A DNA stretch of 56,200 bases from an uncultured Bacteroidota bacterium (GTDB taxonomy: Bacteria > Bacteroidota > Bacteroidia > Bacteroidales > UBA12481). Of the stretch, positions 33,822 to 43,745 are shown one piece after another. The translations under genes and the position numbers were made by a program. The notes under the pieces are model-generated. The model saw only the letters and a program-made list of their open reading frames with translations, made no database searches and was not told the origin of the DNA. The first letter of the stretch is position 1. Every line of letters begins with the position of its first letter. The stretch is from the NCBI GenBank assembly GCA_903851365.1, contig CAINOB010000092.1, positions 1 through 56,200 on the forward strand, in the 5' to 3' direction.

Positions 33822-35087
33822 TTATAACCTATTACTTTCATCATTAAAAAAACTTAGCCATCCGGTTTGGATCTTCTCTTTCAGCGTGCCACCAGCCTGC
33901 TTTTTCCGTGTTCCGAATCCCGGCCGTGTTCCGGCAGTAGCACCGCCGAGCGAACCTTCCACAATCAGGCCGATACCAGTAGAGAACAGTGGCTGGGTGA
34001 TTGCTGCATCCGTTTCTGCCACCAGAAACTGGTTGGGATATCCAACTCGGACATCATAACCGGTTTTATACTTGATCAGCTGTGGCAATCCTTTGAGCAT
34101 TGCACCACCACCGGTAATGACAATGCCAGCGCTAACCTTTTCGGCGTATCCCGAATTCTCAATTTCGTAATTCACGGCATCCAGAATCTCTTCCATGCGG
34201 GCCTGGATAATGTACGCGAGATTCTTAAAGGAGATCTCGCGGGCATCGCGACCGCTGATGCCGGGGATGGTAACCACCTTATCATCAGCAGCGGTATCCC
34301 CCATGGCCGATCCGAACTGAACTTTCAGCGATTCGGCCTGGCGGAGAAGAATCGAGCAGCCTTCCTTAATATCATTGGTGATTACATTGCCTCCAAACGG
34401 TATTACAGCCGTGTGCCTGACAACATCATTATAAAACACAGCGATATCTGTTGTTCCACCGCCGATATCTATCAGCACTACTCCAGCTTCGCGTTCGTCG
34501 GCCGTCAACACTGCGGTAGCTGATGCCAAAGGCTCCAGAATCATCTTTTTCACCTTCAGCTCCACCCTCTCGATGCATTTTGAAATATTTCGGGCTGAGG
34601 CAACTTTACCGATCACCAGGTGAAAATTTGCTTCCAGCATTCGTCCCGACATGCCAACAGGTTTACTGACATCAGTCTCGGAATCCACGATATAACTTTG
34701 TGGGATCACATGAAGGATCTCATCACCCGGATCCAGTGGCGTTTTAGCCATCTGGTCGTGGAGATAAGTCACATCTTCCTGTGTAATTTCTTCATTATCA
34801 AGATATTTAGAATTCCTATTCTTCATACTCCTGATATGTTGACCGGCAATACCCACATAAACTTCGCTCATGCGGTAACCGGCCTGCTCTTCAGCCTGCT
34901 GCTTGGCCAGCTCAATCGCGCTGACTGTTTCATCGATATGGACCACCACGCCGCGCTTGACTCCGCTGGACGGGGCGTTCCCCATGCCCAGGATCTCGAA
35001 CTTGCCGTCCTCGGTTTTACGTGCGATCATTGCAACGATCTTTGTCGTTCCAATATCAATCGCCGATATAAATTCTCTTTTTGCCAT
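33822..35087 (-). CDS. ftsA: Cell division protein FtsA
   Basis: 421 residues, an actin-like ATPase that ties FtsZ to the membrane. The actin-fold motifs are AIDIGTTKIVAMIARKTEDG (phosphate 1), VVLIDIGGGTTDIAVFYND (phosphate 2) and GIVITGGGAMLKGLPQLI (adenosine). The C-terminal KEKIQTGWLSFFNDES is an amphipathic helix expected to bind the membrane. It is 8 bp after ftsQ and 17 bp before ftsZ. Confidence 0.97.
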   Translation of the reverse strand: MAKREFISAIDIGTTKIVAMIARKTEDGKFEILGMGNAPSSGVKRGVVVHIDETVSAIELAKQQAEEQAGYRMSEVYVGIAGQHIRSMKNRNSKYLDNEEITQEDVTYLHDQMAKTPLDPGDEILHVIPQSYIVDSETDVSKPVGMSGRMLEANFHLVIGKVASARNISKCIERVELKVKKMILEPLASATAVLTADEREAGVVLIDIGGGTTDIAVFYNDVVRHTAVIPFGGNVITNDIKEGCSILLRQAESLKVQFGSAMGDTAADDKVVTIPGISGRDAREISFKNLAYIIQARMEEILDAVNYEIENSGYAEKVSAGIVITGGGAMLKGLPQLIKYKTGYDVRVGYPNQFLVAETDAAITQPLFSTGIGLIVEGSLGGATAGTRPGFGTRKKQAGGTLKEKIQTGWLSFFNDESNRL

Positions 35088-35095
35088 ATTTTTTG

Positions 35096-35971
35096 TCAGA
35101 CTTTCTTTTTCGTTTTATTCACCTTTGGCGCCTTGGCAACAACCAGTTTCACTTTTTCAACCTTCTTCGGTTTGTAAACAAAAGTGGTATCGATAGTTGC
35201 CCTTAATGAATCCCTCTGCAATCTCTGCTGATCGCTCCATTTGCGGCCCACCACCTGGTTACTGAACCGCAGGTCGATTTTCGAATACCGGTCCCAGCCA
35301 ACATTCGGCAATCCCTGCTTATAAAAAACCTTCAGCTTCTCCAGTTTCCAATCGTAATTCGAAGCATCGCCAAACAGTATCCTCTGATCGCCAACCCTGG
35401 GAAGAATTTCGAGTGTATGATCCGGGTTAACGCTGATTTCCTCGACCAGCTCATCGAGAAATGGTTCGCTGCGGATAGCGTTTACCATACCGAAGAGACT
35501 GTCGCGGATGAATTTTTTATCCCCGGCACCTGAAACGACAAGCACGCGAGCCGAATAATGAGCTGACAGTGCCATTTCCTTGTCTTCGGAATCAATATAA
35601 TAGGAGGTGAATGGGGCGACATACCGCATCACCGGAGTTCTTTGCGAGACTTCAATAAATAGTGACCCATCGGGCGTACTGTATACCACGGCATTTTTAA
35701 TTCCGGAGAGCGTTTTTACCGTATTTTTTACCTCATCGCGATTCAGAGCCGACAATTTGTTTCCTGTAATCCGAATTCCCTTTTGCGAAAGAACCTCTGT
35801 AACTTCAGTAGGGGTTATAAAGTGACTTACCAGACTGTCGGTGACATTTACGTACACCTGGCGGAAAGTCAATTGATTCATGCGCTGCTCAGTAAACCAC
35901 AGGCTGACGCCCAGGTAAGCAACCAGTAAAACCCATGAACTGATATTTAGAATCTTACGCCACATGCTCAT
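35096..35971 (-). CDS. ftsQ: Cell division protein FtsQ/DivIB
   Basis: 291 residues. A short cytoplasmic start, one transmembrane helix (ISSWVLLVAYLGVSLWFTEQ), a POTRA-like region (ITPTEVTEVLSQKGIRITG), and the beta domain with VYSTPDGSLFIEVSQRTPVM follow the FtsQ plan. A basic C-terminal tail (KKVEKVKLVVAKAPKVNKTK) is unusual in length. It scaffolds FtsL and others at the divisome. Its ATG lies inside the end of murC with a 17-bp overlap, so they are translationally coupled. Confidence 0.9.
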   Translation of the reverse strand: MSMWRKILNISSWVLLVAYLGVSLWFTEQRMNQLTFRQVYVNVTDSLVSHFITPTEVTEVLSQKGIRITGNKLSALNRDEVKNTVKTLSGIKNAVVYSTPDGSLFIEVSQRTPVMRYVAPFTSYYIDSEDKEMALSAHYSARVLVVSGAGDKKFIRDSLFGMVNAIRSEPFLDELVEEISVNPDHTLEILPRVGDQRILFGDASNYDWKLEKLKVFYKQGLPNVGWDRYSKIDLRFSNQVVGRKWSDQQRLQRDSLRATIDTTFVYKPKKVEKVKLVVAKAPKVNKTKKKV

Positions 35972-37349
35972 CCAGATATTTTACAATGGGTTCGCAAAGC
36001 TGGTCGATATCACCGGCACCGATAGTCAGCAGGACTTCGGGCTTGATGGTATCAAGAATTCCCAGCAGATCAGCTTTATTGCACAATTTCTTATCGGTCA
36101 GATTAACCAGATCGAATATCATTTTTGAATCGACCCCCGGGATAGGCTTTTCACGTGCCGGGTATAGATCAAGGAGAATCAGCTCATCGAGTTTTCCGAG
36201 AGATTCAGCAAATCCGTCAGCAAAGTCGCGGGTTCTCGAATAAAGGTGTGGCTGGAATATCCCGGTGATTTTACTATCGGGAAACAGCAGCCTGATGGAA
36301 CTGATCAATGCGCTGATTTCATTGGGGTGGTGGGCATAATCATCAATATATACCACACCGGACTTTCTGAACCTGACATCGAAACGGCGCACCAGACCCT
36401 CAAAAGCGGCGATCCCCTTGCGGATGCCGTCATCGCTGATGCCTGCCATCCAGGTGAGGGCCGAAGCTGCGACCGCATTTTCGACGTTGGTTATACCCGG
36501 TATACGGGTGAGAATATCTTTTACCGGACCTTCGGGCGTCATCAGATCGAAGCTGTAGCCCAGCTCAACCTGTTGTATATTTGAGGCATAGAATCCGGAT
36601 TCAGGATTATCGAGACTATAGGTGGAAACTTCCTGTTTCCGTTTTGAATCGGGACGAAGTGACAATCCACGTTTCAACAGGAGTTTCGACTGCGGCTTCA
36701 CTCGGTTAACAAAATCGGCAAAGCCCTGAATAAGGGTCTCATAGTCGCCGTAAATATCCAGATGATCGGGATCCATCGAAGTTACGCAAGCCATAAACGG
36801 GTTAAGTTGCAGGAACGACCGGTCGAACTCATCGGCCTCCACAACGGCCCAGCGTGAAGTTTCTGATAACACGAGATTACTGTTGATGCTCTTGCTGATA
36901 GCGCCCAGAAAAGCGGTGCAGCCCTCGCCTGATTCGATCAGGATCTGAGCGATCATGGCGGTGACGGTCGACTTGCCATGGGTACCTGCAACAGCCAGAC
37001 TGTCGTATGAACGGGTGATCAGTCCAAGAATTTCCGACCGTTTATGCAGGAGATATTCATTATCGATGAAATAATTGAGCTCAGGTGATTCCTTGGGGAT
37101 AGCCGGAGTAAATATTATAAGTGTTTCAGGTTCAAAAGGATGTGTTCGAACTGTAAAGGGTATAAGATCAGGATTATCGGTATAATGTATGTTGATACCT
37201 TCGGATTCAAGAGCCTTGGTAAGTGGGGTTTGTGTACGGTCGTACCCTGCCACGGCGATGCCGCGACTGCGGAAGAATCGGGCCAGGGAGCTCATGCCAA
37301 TGCCTCCGATGCCTAGAAAATATACGCGTTGAATACGGTCGAGCAGCAT
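35955..37349 (-). CDS. murC: UDP-N-acetylmuramate-L-alanine ligase
   Basis: 464 residues. An N-terminal Rossmann domain (RVYFLGIGGIGMSSLARFF), the Mur ligase ATP loop VAGTHGKSTVTAMIAQIL at about 120-137, and the central DPDHLDIYG and YIDDYAHHPNEI motifs identify MurC. It joins L-Ala to UDP-MurNAc, the first committed step of stem-peptide synthesis. It starts 2 bp after murG and overlaps ftsQ by 17 bp. Confidence 0.97.
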   Translation of the reverse strand: MLLDRIQRVYFLGIGGIGMSSLARFFRSRGIAVAGYDRTQTPLTKALESEGINIHYTDNPDLIPFTVRTHPFEPETLIIFTPAIPKESPELNYFIDNEYLLHKRSEILGLITRSYDSLAVAGTHGKSTVTAMIAQILIESGEGCTAFLGAISKSINSNLVLSETSRWAVVEADEFDRSFLQLNPFMACVTSMDPDHLDIYGDYETLIQGFADFVNRVKPQSKLLLKRGLSLRPDSKRKQEVSTYSLDNPESGFYASNIQQVELGYSFDLMTPEGPVKDILTRIPGITNVENAVAASALTWMAGISDDGIRKGIAAFEGLVRRFDVRFRKSGVVYIDDYAHHPNEISALISSIRLLFPDSKITGIFQPHLYSRTRDFADGFAESLGKLDELILLDLYPAREKPIPGVDSKMIFDLVNLTDKKLCNKADLLGILDTIKPEVLLTIGAGDIDQLCEPIVKYLDEHVA

Positions 37350-37351
37350 GG

Positions 37352-38512
37352 TTATATAGATTCGTGGTTAGGGACGGGGTCCCGACTTTCGTCGGGATGA
37401 CAAAGGAGGTTGAGTGCCACCTGGGCAATTTCGGTGACGGCATCGGGTTTGGCGAAGCGTATCATATTAGCGGCCATATCAGTTAGCCGGGGAGCATCGG
37501 TAATAAGGAGGAGCATGGCAGTAACCAGCTGTGCGTGGGCTTCCTGGTCTGTAACGAGCAGAGCAGCACCATGATCGACATACGTCTGTGCATTTTTTGC
37601 CTGATGATTTTCCGCAGCGCTGGGCAGCGGCACCAGGATAGCCGGTTTGCCAAGCAGGGCGAGTTCCGACAGGGTGATAGCGCCGGAGCGGCTGACTACC
37701 AAGCTTGCCAGGGCATAAGCAAAATTCATTTCATGGATAAATTCCATGACACGGATATTTTCGACGCCCTGCATCTCGACTTCTTCTTTTGCAGTCTGAT
37801 AGAAGGTGGTTCCGGTTTGCCAGATAATATCCACAGGCGCCTGCGATATCTGTCGGATATTGGCATAGAGGCTCTGATTGAGAGTCCGGGCGCCCTGACT
37901 TCCGCCGAACACCAAGATTACCGGGTTTTTTCCTGAGATATTAAAACAGGCTTTTGCCTCGGCTATCCTACTTTCAGGTATCCGCAGGTCTTTGCGAACC
38001 GGATTTCCGGTAATTTTAATCTTTTCAGCCGGGAACCAGCGATCCATATCAGGATAAGCGACACAAATAGCGCCTATTTTCTTCGCCAGCAAACGGTTAG
38101 TGACACCCGGGAATGAGTTTTGTTCCTGTATCAGGGTTGGAATGCCTTTTCTGGTTGCCACGCGCAGGACAGGTCCACTGGCAAATCCGCCGGTTCCGAT
38201 CACGAGGTCGGGCTTAAAATCGTTCACCACACGCGATGCTTTAATCATACTAGCCAGCAGACGGAATGGGAACAGCAGGTTTTTGGCCGATAGTCCCCGA
38301 TGAAAGGCTGACACTGGCAAGCCGACAATTTTATATCCTGCGTGAGGAACTTTATCCATCTCCATTTTCCCGAGAGCTCCAACGAAGAGGATATCCACCG
38401 ATGGGATCATTGTTTTGATCTCGTTAGCAATGGCGATAGCCGGGAAAATGTGCCCGCCTGTGCCGCCGCCGCTTAATATGATGCGATATGTTTTATTCTT
38501 CTGCACCGACAA
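37352..38512 (-). CDS. murG: UDP-GlcNAc:undecaprenyl-PP-MurNAc-pentapeptide transferase
   Basis: 386 residues. MurG makes lipid II at the inner face of the membrane. The N-terminal donor-acceptor motif is SGGGTGGHIFPAIAIANEI. The C-terminal domain has VFGGSQGARTLNQ, SRSGAITLSELALLGKPAIL and LPSAAENHQAKNA. The codon at the given start is TTG; GTG two codons later (38506) is the alternative, and there is no nearby ATG. The last 16 residues (CHPDESRDPVPNHESI) are encoded by the hairpin repeat at 37361-37407 and are outside the normal family end. ftsW overlaps by 14-20 bp. Confidence 0.95.
   Translation of the reverse strand: MSVQKNKTYRIILSGGGTGGHIFPAIAIANEIKTMIPSVDILFVGALGKMEMDKVPHAGYKIVGLPVSAFHRGLSAKNLLFPFRLLASMIKASRVVNDFKPDLVIGTGGFASGPVLRVATRKGIPTLIQEQNSFPGVTNRLLAKKIGAICVAYPDMDRWFPAEKIKITGNPVRKDLRIPESRIAEAKACFNISGKNPVILVFGGSQGARTLNQSLYANIRQISQAPVDIIWQTGTTFYQTAKEEVEMQGVENIRVMEFIHEMNFAYALASLVVSRSGAITLSELALLGKPAILVPLPSAAENHQAKNAQTYVDHGAALLVTDQEAHAQLVTAMLLLITDAPRLTDMAANMIRFAKPDAVTEIAQVALNLLCHPDESRDPVPNHESI
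37361..37407. repeat. Hairpin repeat element, copy 2, encoding the MurG C-terminus
   Basis: Same 47-bp family as at 10719-10765, including the TCCCGAC/GTCGGGA stem and the flanking TTCGTGGT. On the minus strand it encodes HPDESRDPVPNHE, the end of MurG, with the stop after it at 37352. The element is inside or at the edge of the gene rather than intergenic. Confidence 0.85.
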
Positions 38513-39641
38513 CCTCCTCTTCTACTGACCGGCTTACGCCCAAAATGATACCAATGGCTATGGCAGTGAAAATGATCGATGTCCCCCCGCGGCTCACCCA
38601 CGGCAGCGGCTGACCGGTTACCGGAAGCAACCCTGATGAAACACCCATGTTAACCATGGCCTGAATAACCAGGCCCACGGTGAGTCCGACTACCAGGAAT
38701 GCCGGGAACGAGCGCGAGCATTTTCGCACCGTCACCCCCGCCCGGTAGAGTAAAATCAGGTAAATGAACATAAGGGGTAATGCCCCGAACAAGAATCCGT
38801 ATTCTTCAATGACAATGGCAAATATAAAATCGGAGTAAGCCTGTGGGAGTGATCTGCGCTGGGTGCTGTGACCGGCGAATTTGCCGAACCATCCCCCGTT
38901 TGCAATAGCGATTTTTGCTTTATCCGACTGGAATTTTTCATCCGGATTGGAATCCTTGGAAAAATGCTGAGTGATCCTGTTTTCCCAGGTTTGGCCACGT
39001 CCGCTGGTGGTTGAAGTTTTTCCAATGAGTACCACGAAAGCGAGCATCATTACACCAGCTACCACGAGTCCAAAAAGATACAGCACCTTAACACGGCCAA
39101 TAAACATCATCACGAGACAGGTAACGAACAATATGGCTGCCGTCGACAGGTTTTCCGGCGCAATCAGTCCGCAGATAATGCCAATGAACGCCAGTACAGG
39201 TAAAAATCCTTTCTTAAAATCCTGTATCTCCGTTTGATTGCGGCTAAGAAAGCGTGCCACAAAAATGATCAGGGCAAGCTTAGCAAAATCGGAAGTCTGA
39301 AACGTTCCGCCGATCACCGGTATCCTCAGTGAACGGGTAGCTTCGTTAACATGAACACCGAAAAGCAGAGTAAATACCAGCAGCACGCCGGCCACGACCA
39401 AAATCAGGTTTGCCCCTGCGTTATAGAATTTAAACGGCACTTTGTGCACAACAAACAGCACCACCCAGCCGAAAGCGAGGTAGAGGATATGCCTTACGAT
39501 ATGCGTGGTAACATTTCCGCCGTTATGAAAGGCCAAAGCGGCTACCGAGCTCGACACGGCCAATCCTGAATAAATTGTCAGGAAAACCATGAGCACCCAG
39601 ATCACCCGATCACCTTTAAAACCAAGCAGAAAATTGCGCAT
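38493..39641 (-). CDS. ftsW: SEDS peptidoglycan polymerase FtsW
   Basis: 382 residues with about ten hydrophobic helices. SEDS marks include ENLSTAAILFVTCLVMMFIG, then ENRITQHF, DFIFAIVIEEYGFLFGALPL and the late PLPWVSRGGTSIIFTAIAIG. It polymerises glycan strands at the septum with FtsI. It starts 27 bp after murD and its end overlaps murG. Confidence 0.95.
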   Translation of the reverse strand: MRNFLLGFKGDRVIWVLMVFLTIYSGLAVSSSVAALAFHNGGNVTTHIVRHILYLAFGWVVLFVVHKVPFKFYNAGANLILVVAGVLLVFTLLFGVHVNEATRSLRIPVIGGTFQTSDFAKLALIIFVARFLSRNQTEIQDFKKGFLPVLAFIGIICGLIAPENLSTAAILFVTCLVMMFIGRVKVLYLFGLVVAGVMMLAFVVLIGKTSTTSGRGQTWENRITQHFSKDSNPDEKFQSDKAKIAIANGGWFGKFAGHSTQRRSLPQAYSDFIFAIVIEEYGFLFGALPLMFIYLILLYRAGVTVRKCSRSFPAFLVVGLTVGLVIQAMVNMGVSSGLLPVTGQPLPWVSRGGTSIIFTAIAIGIILGVSRSVEEEVVGAEE

Positions 39642-39668
39642 CTATAAATGAGGTTAAGTAGTTATAAA

Positions 39669-41006
39669 TCAAAGATTACGTACAGCATTTTTAAACTGAC
39701 GGCCGCGATCTTCATAATTCTCAAACAGGTCGAAACTGGCACAGCAGGGTGAGAGAAGCACAATGTTTCCCTCCTCGGCCAGGTAGTATGCAGTACGGAC
39801 GGCTTCTTCCATATTATCCGAATCAACGACAGTGTCGATCATGTTATCGAATGCCTCATGGATCTTGGTATTATCCTTACCCAGGCAAACAATTGATTTG
39901 ACCTTTTCGCGGACGAGCGAATCGAGGATCGAGTAATCGTTTCCTTTGTCGATCCCACCGACGATCCAGACGACCTTCCCCTTCATCGATTCCATAGCAT
40001 ACCAGGTAGAGTTTACGTTGGTAGCCTTGGAATCATTAATAAATTCGATACCGTGCACTTTGATTACCGGTTCAAGGCGATGTTCCACCCCCTGAAAATC
40101 GGTGAGGCACTCACGAATCGTGTCTTTTCTGATATCAAGCACGCGGGAAGCAATTCCTGAAGCCATGGAATTGTAAGCGTTGTGCTTACCCTGCATGGAA
40201 AGATCAAATATTGACATATTGAAAGGATTAGTATTAATGACTATGTTGAGTTGATCGCCCTCCACCCAGGCGCCCGGGTTATAAACTTTATCGAAGCCGA
40301 AAGGCAGTTGCTGAGGAATAATCTGCCGTTTGGAAATTTCTTCACGGATGACAGGATCATCACCGCAATAAATAAAATGATCCTCAGGCCGCATGTTCTG
40401 AATTACCCTGAACTTACTATCGACATAATTCTGAAATACATAATTATACCGGTCGAGATGATCGGGTGTAATATTCATGAGGATAGCAATATCAGCCCTG
40501 AAATCATACATGCCATCGAGCTGAAAACTAGATATTTCCAATACATAATATTCGAAATCCTGTTCAGCCACCTGGCGGGCATAGCTCTGACCGATATTCC
40601 CGGCCAGCCCGACATTCAGCCCTGCAGTCTTAAGAATATGGTAAGTCATCAGGGTGGTAGTGGTTTTGCCGTTGGCGCCAGTGATACAAACATGTTTTGC
40701 TTTTGAATACCGTCCGCCAAATTCCAGTTCCGAGATCACAGGGATACCTTTTTCATGCAGCAGCTTGATCATCGGGGCCTTATCAGGAATTCCCGGACTT
40801 TTTATCACCGTGGTGGCTTCGAGAATCCTGGATTCGGTATGACCGCCCTCCTCGAACGCGAAGTTCATATCCTGCAGGGTTTGCCTGTATTCCGGCTTAA
40901 TTTTCCCGGCATCCGATACCAGGACTGAAAAGCCCTGTTTCCGTGCCAGGATCGCTGATCCGACTCCGCTTTCGCCTGCTCCCAATATGACGATCCTGCC
41001 TGCCAA
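39669..41006 (-). CDS. murD: UDP-N-acetylmuramoylalanine-D-glutamate ligase
   Basis: 445 residues. MurD adds D-Glu. The ATP loop is VCITGANGKTTTTLMTYHIL, with NITPDHLDRY and FINDSKATNVNSTWYAMES as further motifs. The only in-frame start near the N-terminus is a TTG at 41006 (MAGRIVILGAGESGVGSA), two bases after the mraY stop. A TTG start is uncommon but the distance to mraY leaves little room for another. Confidence 0.96.
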   Translation of the reverse strand: MAGRIVILGAGESGVGSAILARKQGFSVLVSDAGKIKPEYRQTLQDMNFAFEEGGHTESRILEATTVIKSPGIPDKAPMIKLLHEKGIPVISELEFGGRYSKAKHVCITGANGKTTTTLMTYHILKTAGLNVGLAGNIGQSYARQVAEQDFEYYVLEISSFQLDGMYDFRADIAILMNITPDHLDRYNYVFQNYVDSKFRVIQNMRPEDHFIYCGDDPVIREEISKRQIIPQQLPFGFDKVYNPGAWVEGDQLNIVINTNPFNMSIFDLSMQGKHNAYNSMASGIASRVLDIRKDTIRECLTDFQGVEHRLEPVIKVHGIEFINDSKATNVNSTWYAMESMKGKVVWIVGGIDKGNDYSILDSLVREKVKSIVCLGKDNTKIHEAFDNMIDTVVDSDNMEEAVRTAYYLAEEGNIVLLSPCCASFDLFENYEDRGRQFKNAVRNL

Positions 41007-41008
41007 GG

Positions 41009-42259
41009 TTATCTGAGTTTAAGGGTGGCTATTGTGACTACTGCGAGTAAGAGGCCGAAGATGAGGAAGCGTATCACGATTTTTGGTTCGGGATAGCCTT
41101 TCTTCTGATAATGATGATGCAGCGGTGACATCAGGAAAATTCTGCGTCCGGTTCCGAACCGTATGCGGGTATATTTGAACCAGCCAACCTGGAGGATGAC
41201 CGAAACATTTTCAATAATAAATACGCCGCAAAGGATTGGAATGAAAAGTTCTTTACGGATCAGGATAGCAAATACTGCGATGATGCCGCCCAGTGCCAGG
41301 CTCCCGGTATCACCCATGAACACTTGGGCCGGATAGGAATTATACCAAAGGAACCCTACGGTGGCCCCGATAAAGGCCGAAACGAATACGGCCAGTTCAC
41401 CGGAGTCTGGGATATACATAATATTCAGATAGTGCGACAACTCATAGTTACCCGACAAATAAGCGAGTATGCCCAATGTCGCCCCGATAATTGCCGATGT
41501 CCCGGTGGCCAGGCCATCGAGGCCGTCGGTGAGGTTAGCGCCATTGCTGATAAAAGTGAGGATCAGTATTACAGCAATTACAAAAACCAGCCAGGCCAAA
41601 TGACCGGCTTCCTTACCCATCCAACCGACCAGCCAGTGATAATTGAATTCATTATTTTTCAGGAAAGGGATGGTGGTGGTTGCACCCCTGTGTGTAACAT
41701 ATTTATAAGTGAGCCCGCCTTGGTTAGCCGAAGTCACCACACTGTCACCGGCAGCAATTTCGCTGGCCCGAATGGGGATTTTATCACCAACCTTAACATC
41801 CTTATGGAAAAACATGATGAGGCCGATAATGATCCCGAGGATGACCTGACCAACAATCTTGAACTTTGCAGCCAGGCCAGCCTTATTCTTTTTAAATACC
41901 TTGATATAATCATCCATGAACCCCAGAAGTCCCAACCATACTGTGGTCAGGAGCATCATGATAATATATATGTTGTCGAGTTTTGCGAAAAGCAGGGTTG
42001 GTATCAGAATGGCGGCCAGGATGATGATACCGCCCATCGTTGGGGTGCCAGCTTTGCTCATCTGACCCTCGAGACCCAGGTCGCGCACTGATTCACCCAC
42101 TTGCTTTATCCGGAGATAGTCAATGATCCGCTTCCCAAACAGCATGGATACGATCAAAGCCGTGATCAATGCCATTGCCGACCGGAACGAGATATATTGA
42201 AACACCCCGGCACCCGGGAAGTGCAGCTTTTCTAACCATGTAAATAGGGTGTATAACAT
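41009..42259 (-). CDS. mraY: Phospho-N-acetylmuramoyl-pentapeptide-transferase
   Basis: 416 residues with about ten transmembrane helices. MraY moves phospho-MurNAc-pentapeptide to undecaprenyl phosphate, giving lipid I. Motifs: [27 protein letters not shown] with paired Asp, [24 protein letters not shown] and [10 protein letters not shown]. There is a periplasmic insert of about 60 residues (about 170-230) in the middle of the chain, which I recall as common in Bacteroidota and which accounts for the length over 360. Confidence 0.96.
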   Translation of the reverse strand: MLYTLFTWLEKLHFPGAGVFQYISFRSAMALITALIVSMLFGKRIIDYLRIKQVGESVRDLGLEGQMSKAGTPTMGGIIILAAILIPTLLFAKLDNIYIIMMLLTTVWLGLLGFMDDYIKVFKKNKAGLAAKFKIVGQVILGIIIGLIMFFHKDVKVGDKIPIRASEIAAGDSVVTSANQGGLTYKYVTHRGATTTIPFLKNNEFNYHWLVGWMGKEAGHLAWLVFVIAVILILTFISNGANLTDGLDGLATGTSAIIGATLGILAYLSGNYELSHYLNIMYIPDSGELAVFVSAFIGATVGFLWYNSYPAQVFMGDTGSLALGGIIAVFAILIRKELFIPILCGVFIIENVSVILQVGWFKYTRIRFGTGRRIFLMSPLHHHYQKKGYPEPKIVIRFLIFGLLLAVVTIATLKLR

Positions 42260-42260
42260 T

Positions 42261-42296
42261 GGGTTTCAAGTATCAGGTTTCGGGTATCGGGTTAAG
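42261..42296. repeat. 7-bp satellite at the murE-mraY boundary
   Basis: Units GGGTTTC, AAGTATC, AGGTTTC and GGGTATC in the same 7-bp period and unit as 29781-29896. It spans the 13-bp gap between genes and the last codons of murE, whose C-terminus therefore reads LNPIPET. Confidence 0.8.
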
Positions 42297-43745
42297 AGTA
42301 CTTAGGGAGGTGAGTTCTTCGAGGTCATCAAAGTGGTGTTTTACGCCATTGATTTCCTGATACGTTTCGTGTCCTTTGCCGGCTAACAGAACCATATCGC
42401 CTTTGCGGGCGAGGGCCACAGCTGCTTTTATGGCTTCGTGACGGCTGATAATGGTCAGGACCCGGGACTCGGCTCCTGCGGGGATTCCCTTTTGTATTTC
42501 ACCGATGATCATTTCGGGGTTTTCCGTTCTGGGATTATCCGAGGTAATGATCACCTGATCGCTCAAGCGGCAGGCAACTTCGGCCATGAGGGGCCGCTTA
42601 CCACGATCGCGGTCGCCACCTGCGCCAAAAACAGTAATGATTTTATTGTCGCCGGTTTTTAGCTCGACGAGTGTACTAAGCACATTTTCAAGTGCATCCG
42701 GGGTATGAGCATAATCAACAATGCCGATCCTATCGTTACCCAGGAGTACAGTTTCCAGTCGGCCTTCCACAGGTTCCAGCATGCTCAGACTTGTGAGAAT
42801 CTCCGTTTGCTCCTGTCCGAGCAGCCTTGCGGTACTATAAACTGCCAGCAGGTTCGATACATTATATCTTCCAATAAACTTGATCCACACTTCCTGGGCA
42901 TCGAATGAAACCAGCATTCCTTCGACATGTTGTTCAATCAACCGGGCCTCAAAATCGGCAGAACCACGCGTTGTATAAGTGAACTTGCGGGCAGGGCTAT
43001 TCTGAAGCATGATAAACCCGTTGCGGTCTTCGGTATTGGTCAGGGCAAATGCCCGTGAATCAAGCTGATCGAAGAAAGATTTCTTTGCCTGCAGATATGA
43101 CTGAAAATCATGATGATAATCGAGATGATCGCGGGTAAGATTTGTAAAGATGCCTCCGGCAAACTGAACCCCTTCCACGCGATGCTGATCCATGGCATGC
43201 GACGATACCTCAACGAAAGCATATTGGCATCCGGCTTCAACCATTTCGGCCAGGTGCCGCTGAAAAGTTATTGCGTCGGGTGTGGTGTGGGTTGCGACAG
43301 TGGAATCAAGGTGAACGCAGACCTTGATGGTAGAAATCAAACCCGACGGATATCCGAGGCTTTCAAAAAGTTTATACAGTAAAGTAGCGATGGTCGTTTT
43401 GCCATTTGTGCCGGTAACACCCACCACTTTAATCGATTCTGAAGGAAAATCATAATATGCCGATGCCAGTGGTCCAATGACCTGTCCGGCATTTTTGGTT
43501 TGAATAATGGTGGTTTTTCCGGTATCGAAAGTGGGAAGTTCCTCGCATAGGATTGCTGCAGCGCCGTTATCAATAGCCTGAGCAATATAATTATGGCCAT
43601 CGGCATGAGTACCCTTGATTGCAGCAAAGAGCATTCCGGGTTTTACTTCCTTTGAATTCAACGTAAGGCCGGTAATACAGGCATCAGGATTTCCGAGGAG
43701 CCTGTCCATTGAAATATTACCGGTTATTTCGCTAATCTTTTTCAT
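42273..43745 (-). CDS. murE: UDP-MurNAc-tripeptide synthetase, meso-DAP-adding type
   Basis: 490 residues. MurE extends the stem peptide by the third residue. The ATP loop is VVGVTGTNGKTTIATLLYKL. The DNPR motif in ITSDNPRTENPE marks selection of meso-diaminopimelate. Other motifs are NLTRDHLDYHHDFQSY and DYAHTPDALENVL. The last residues NPIPET come from a 7-bp satellite rather than from family sequence. It overlaps the ftsI stop by ATGA at 43742-43745. No murF follows it, so murF is outside this cluster. Confidence 0.97.
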   Translation of the reverse strand: MKKISEITGNISMDRLLGNPDACITGLTLNSKEVKPGMLFAAIKGTHADGHNYIAQAIDNGAAAILCEELPTFDTGKTTIIQTKNAGQVIGPLASAYYDFPSESIKVVGVTGTNGKTTIATLLYKLFESLGYPSGLISTIKVCVHLDSTVATHTTPDAITFQRHLAEMVEAGCQYAFVEVSSHAMDQHRVEGVQFAGGIFTNLTRDHLDYHHDFQSYLQAKKSFFDQLDSRAFALTNTEDRNGFIMLQNSPARKFTYTTRGSADFEARLIEQHVEGMLVSFDAQEVWIKFIGRYNVSNLLAVYSTARLLGQEQTEILTSLSMLEPVEGRLETVLLGNDRIGIVDYAHTPDALENVLSTLVELKTGDNKIITVFGAGGDRDRGKRPLMAEVACRLSDQVIITSDNPRTENPEMIIGEIQKGIPAGAESRVLTIISRHEAIKAAVALARKGDMVLLAGKGHETYQEINGVKHHFDDLEELTSLSTLNPIPET

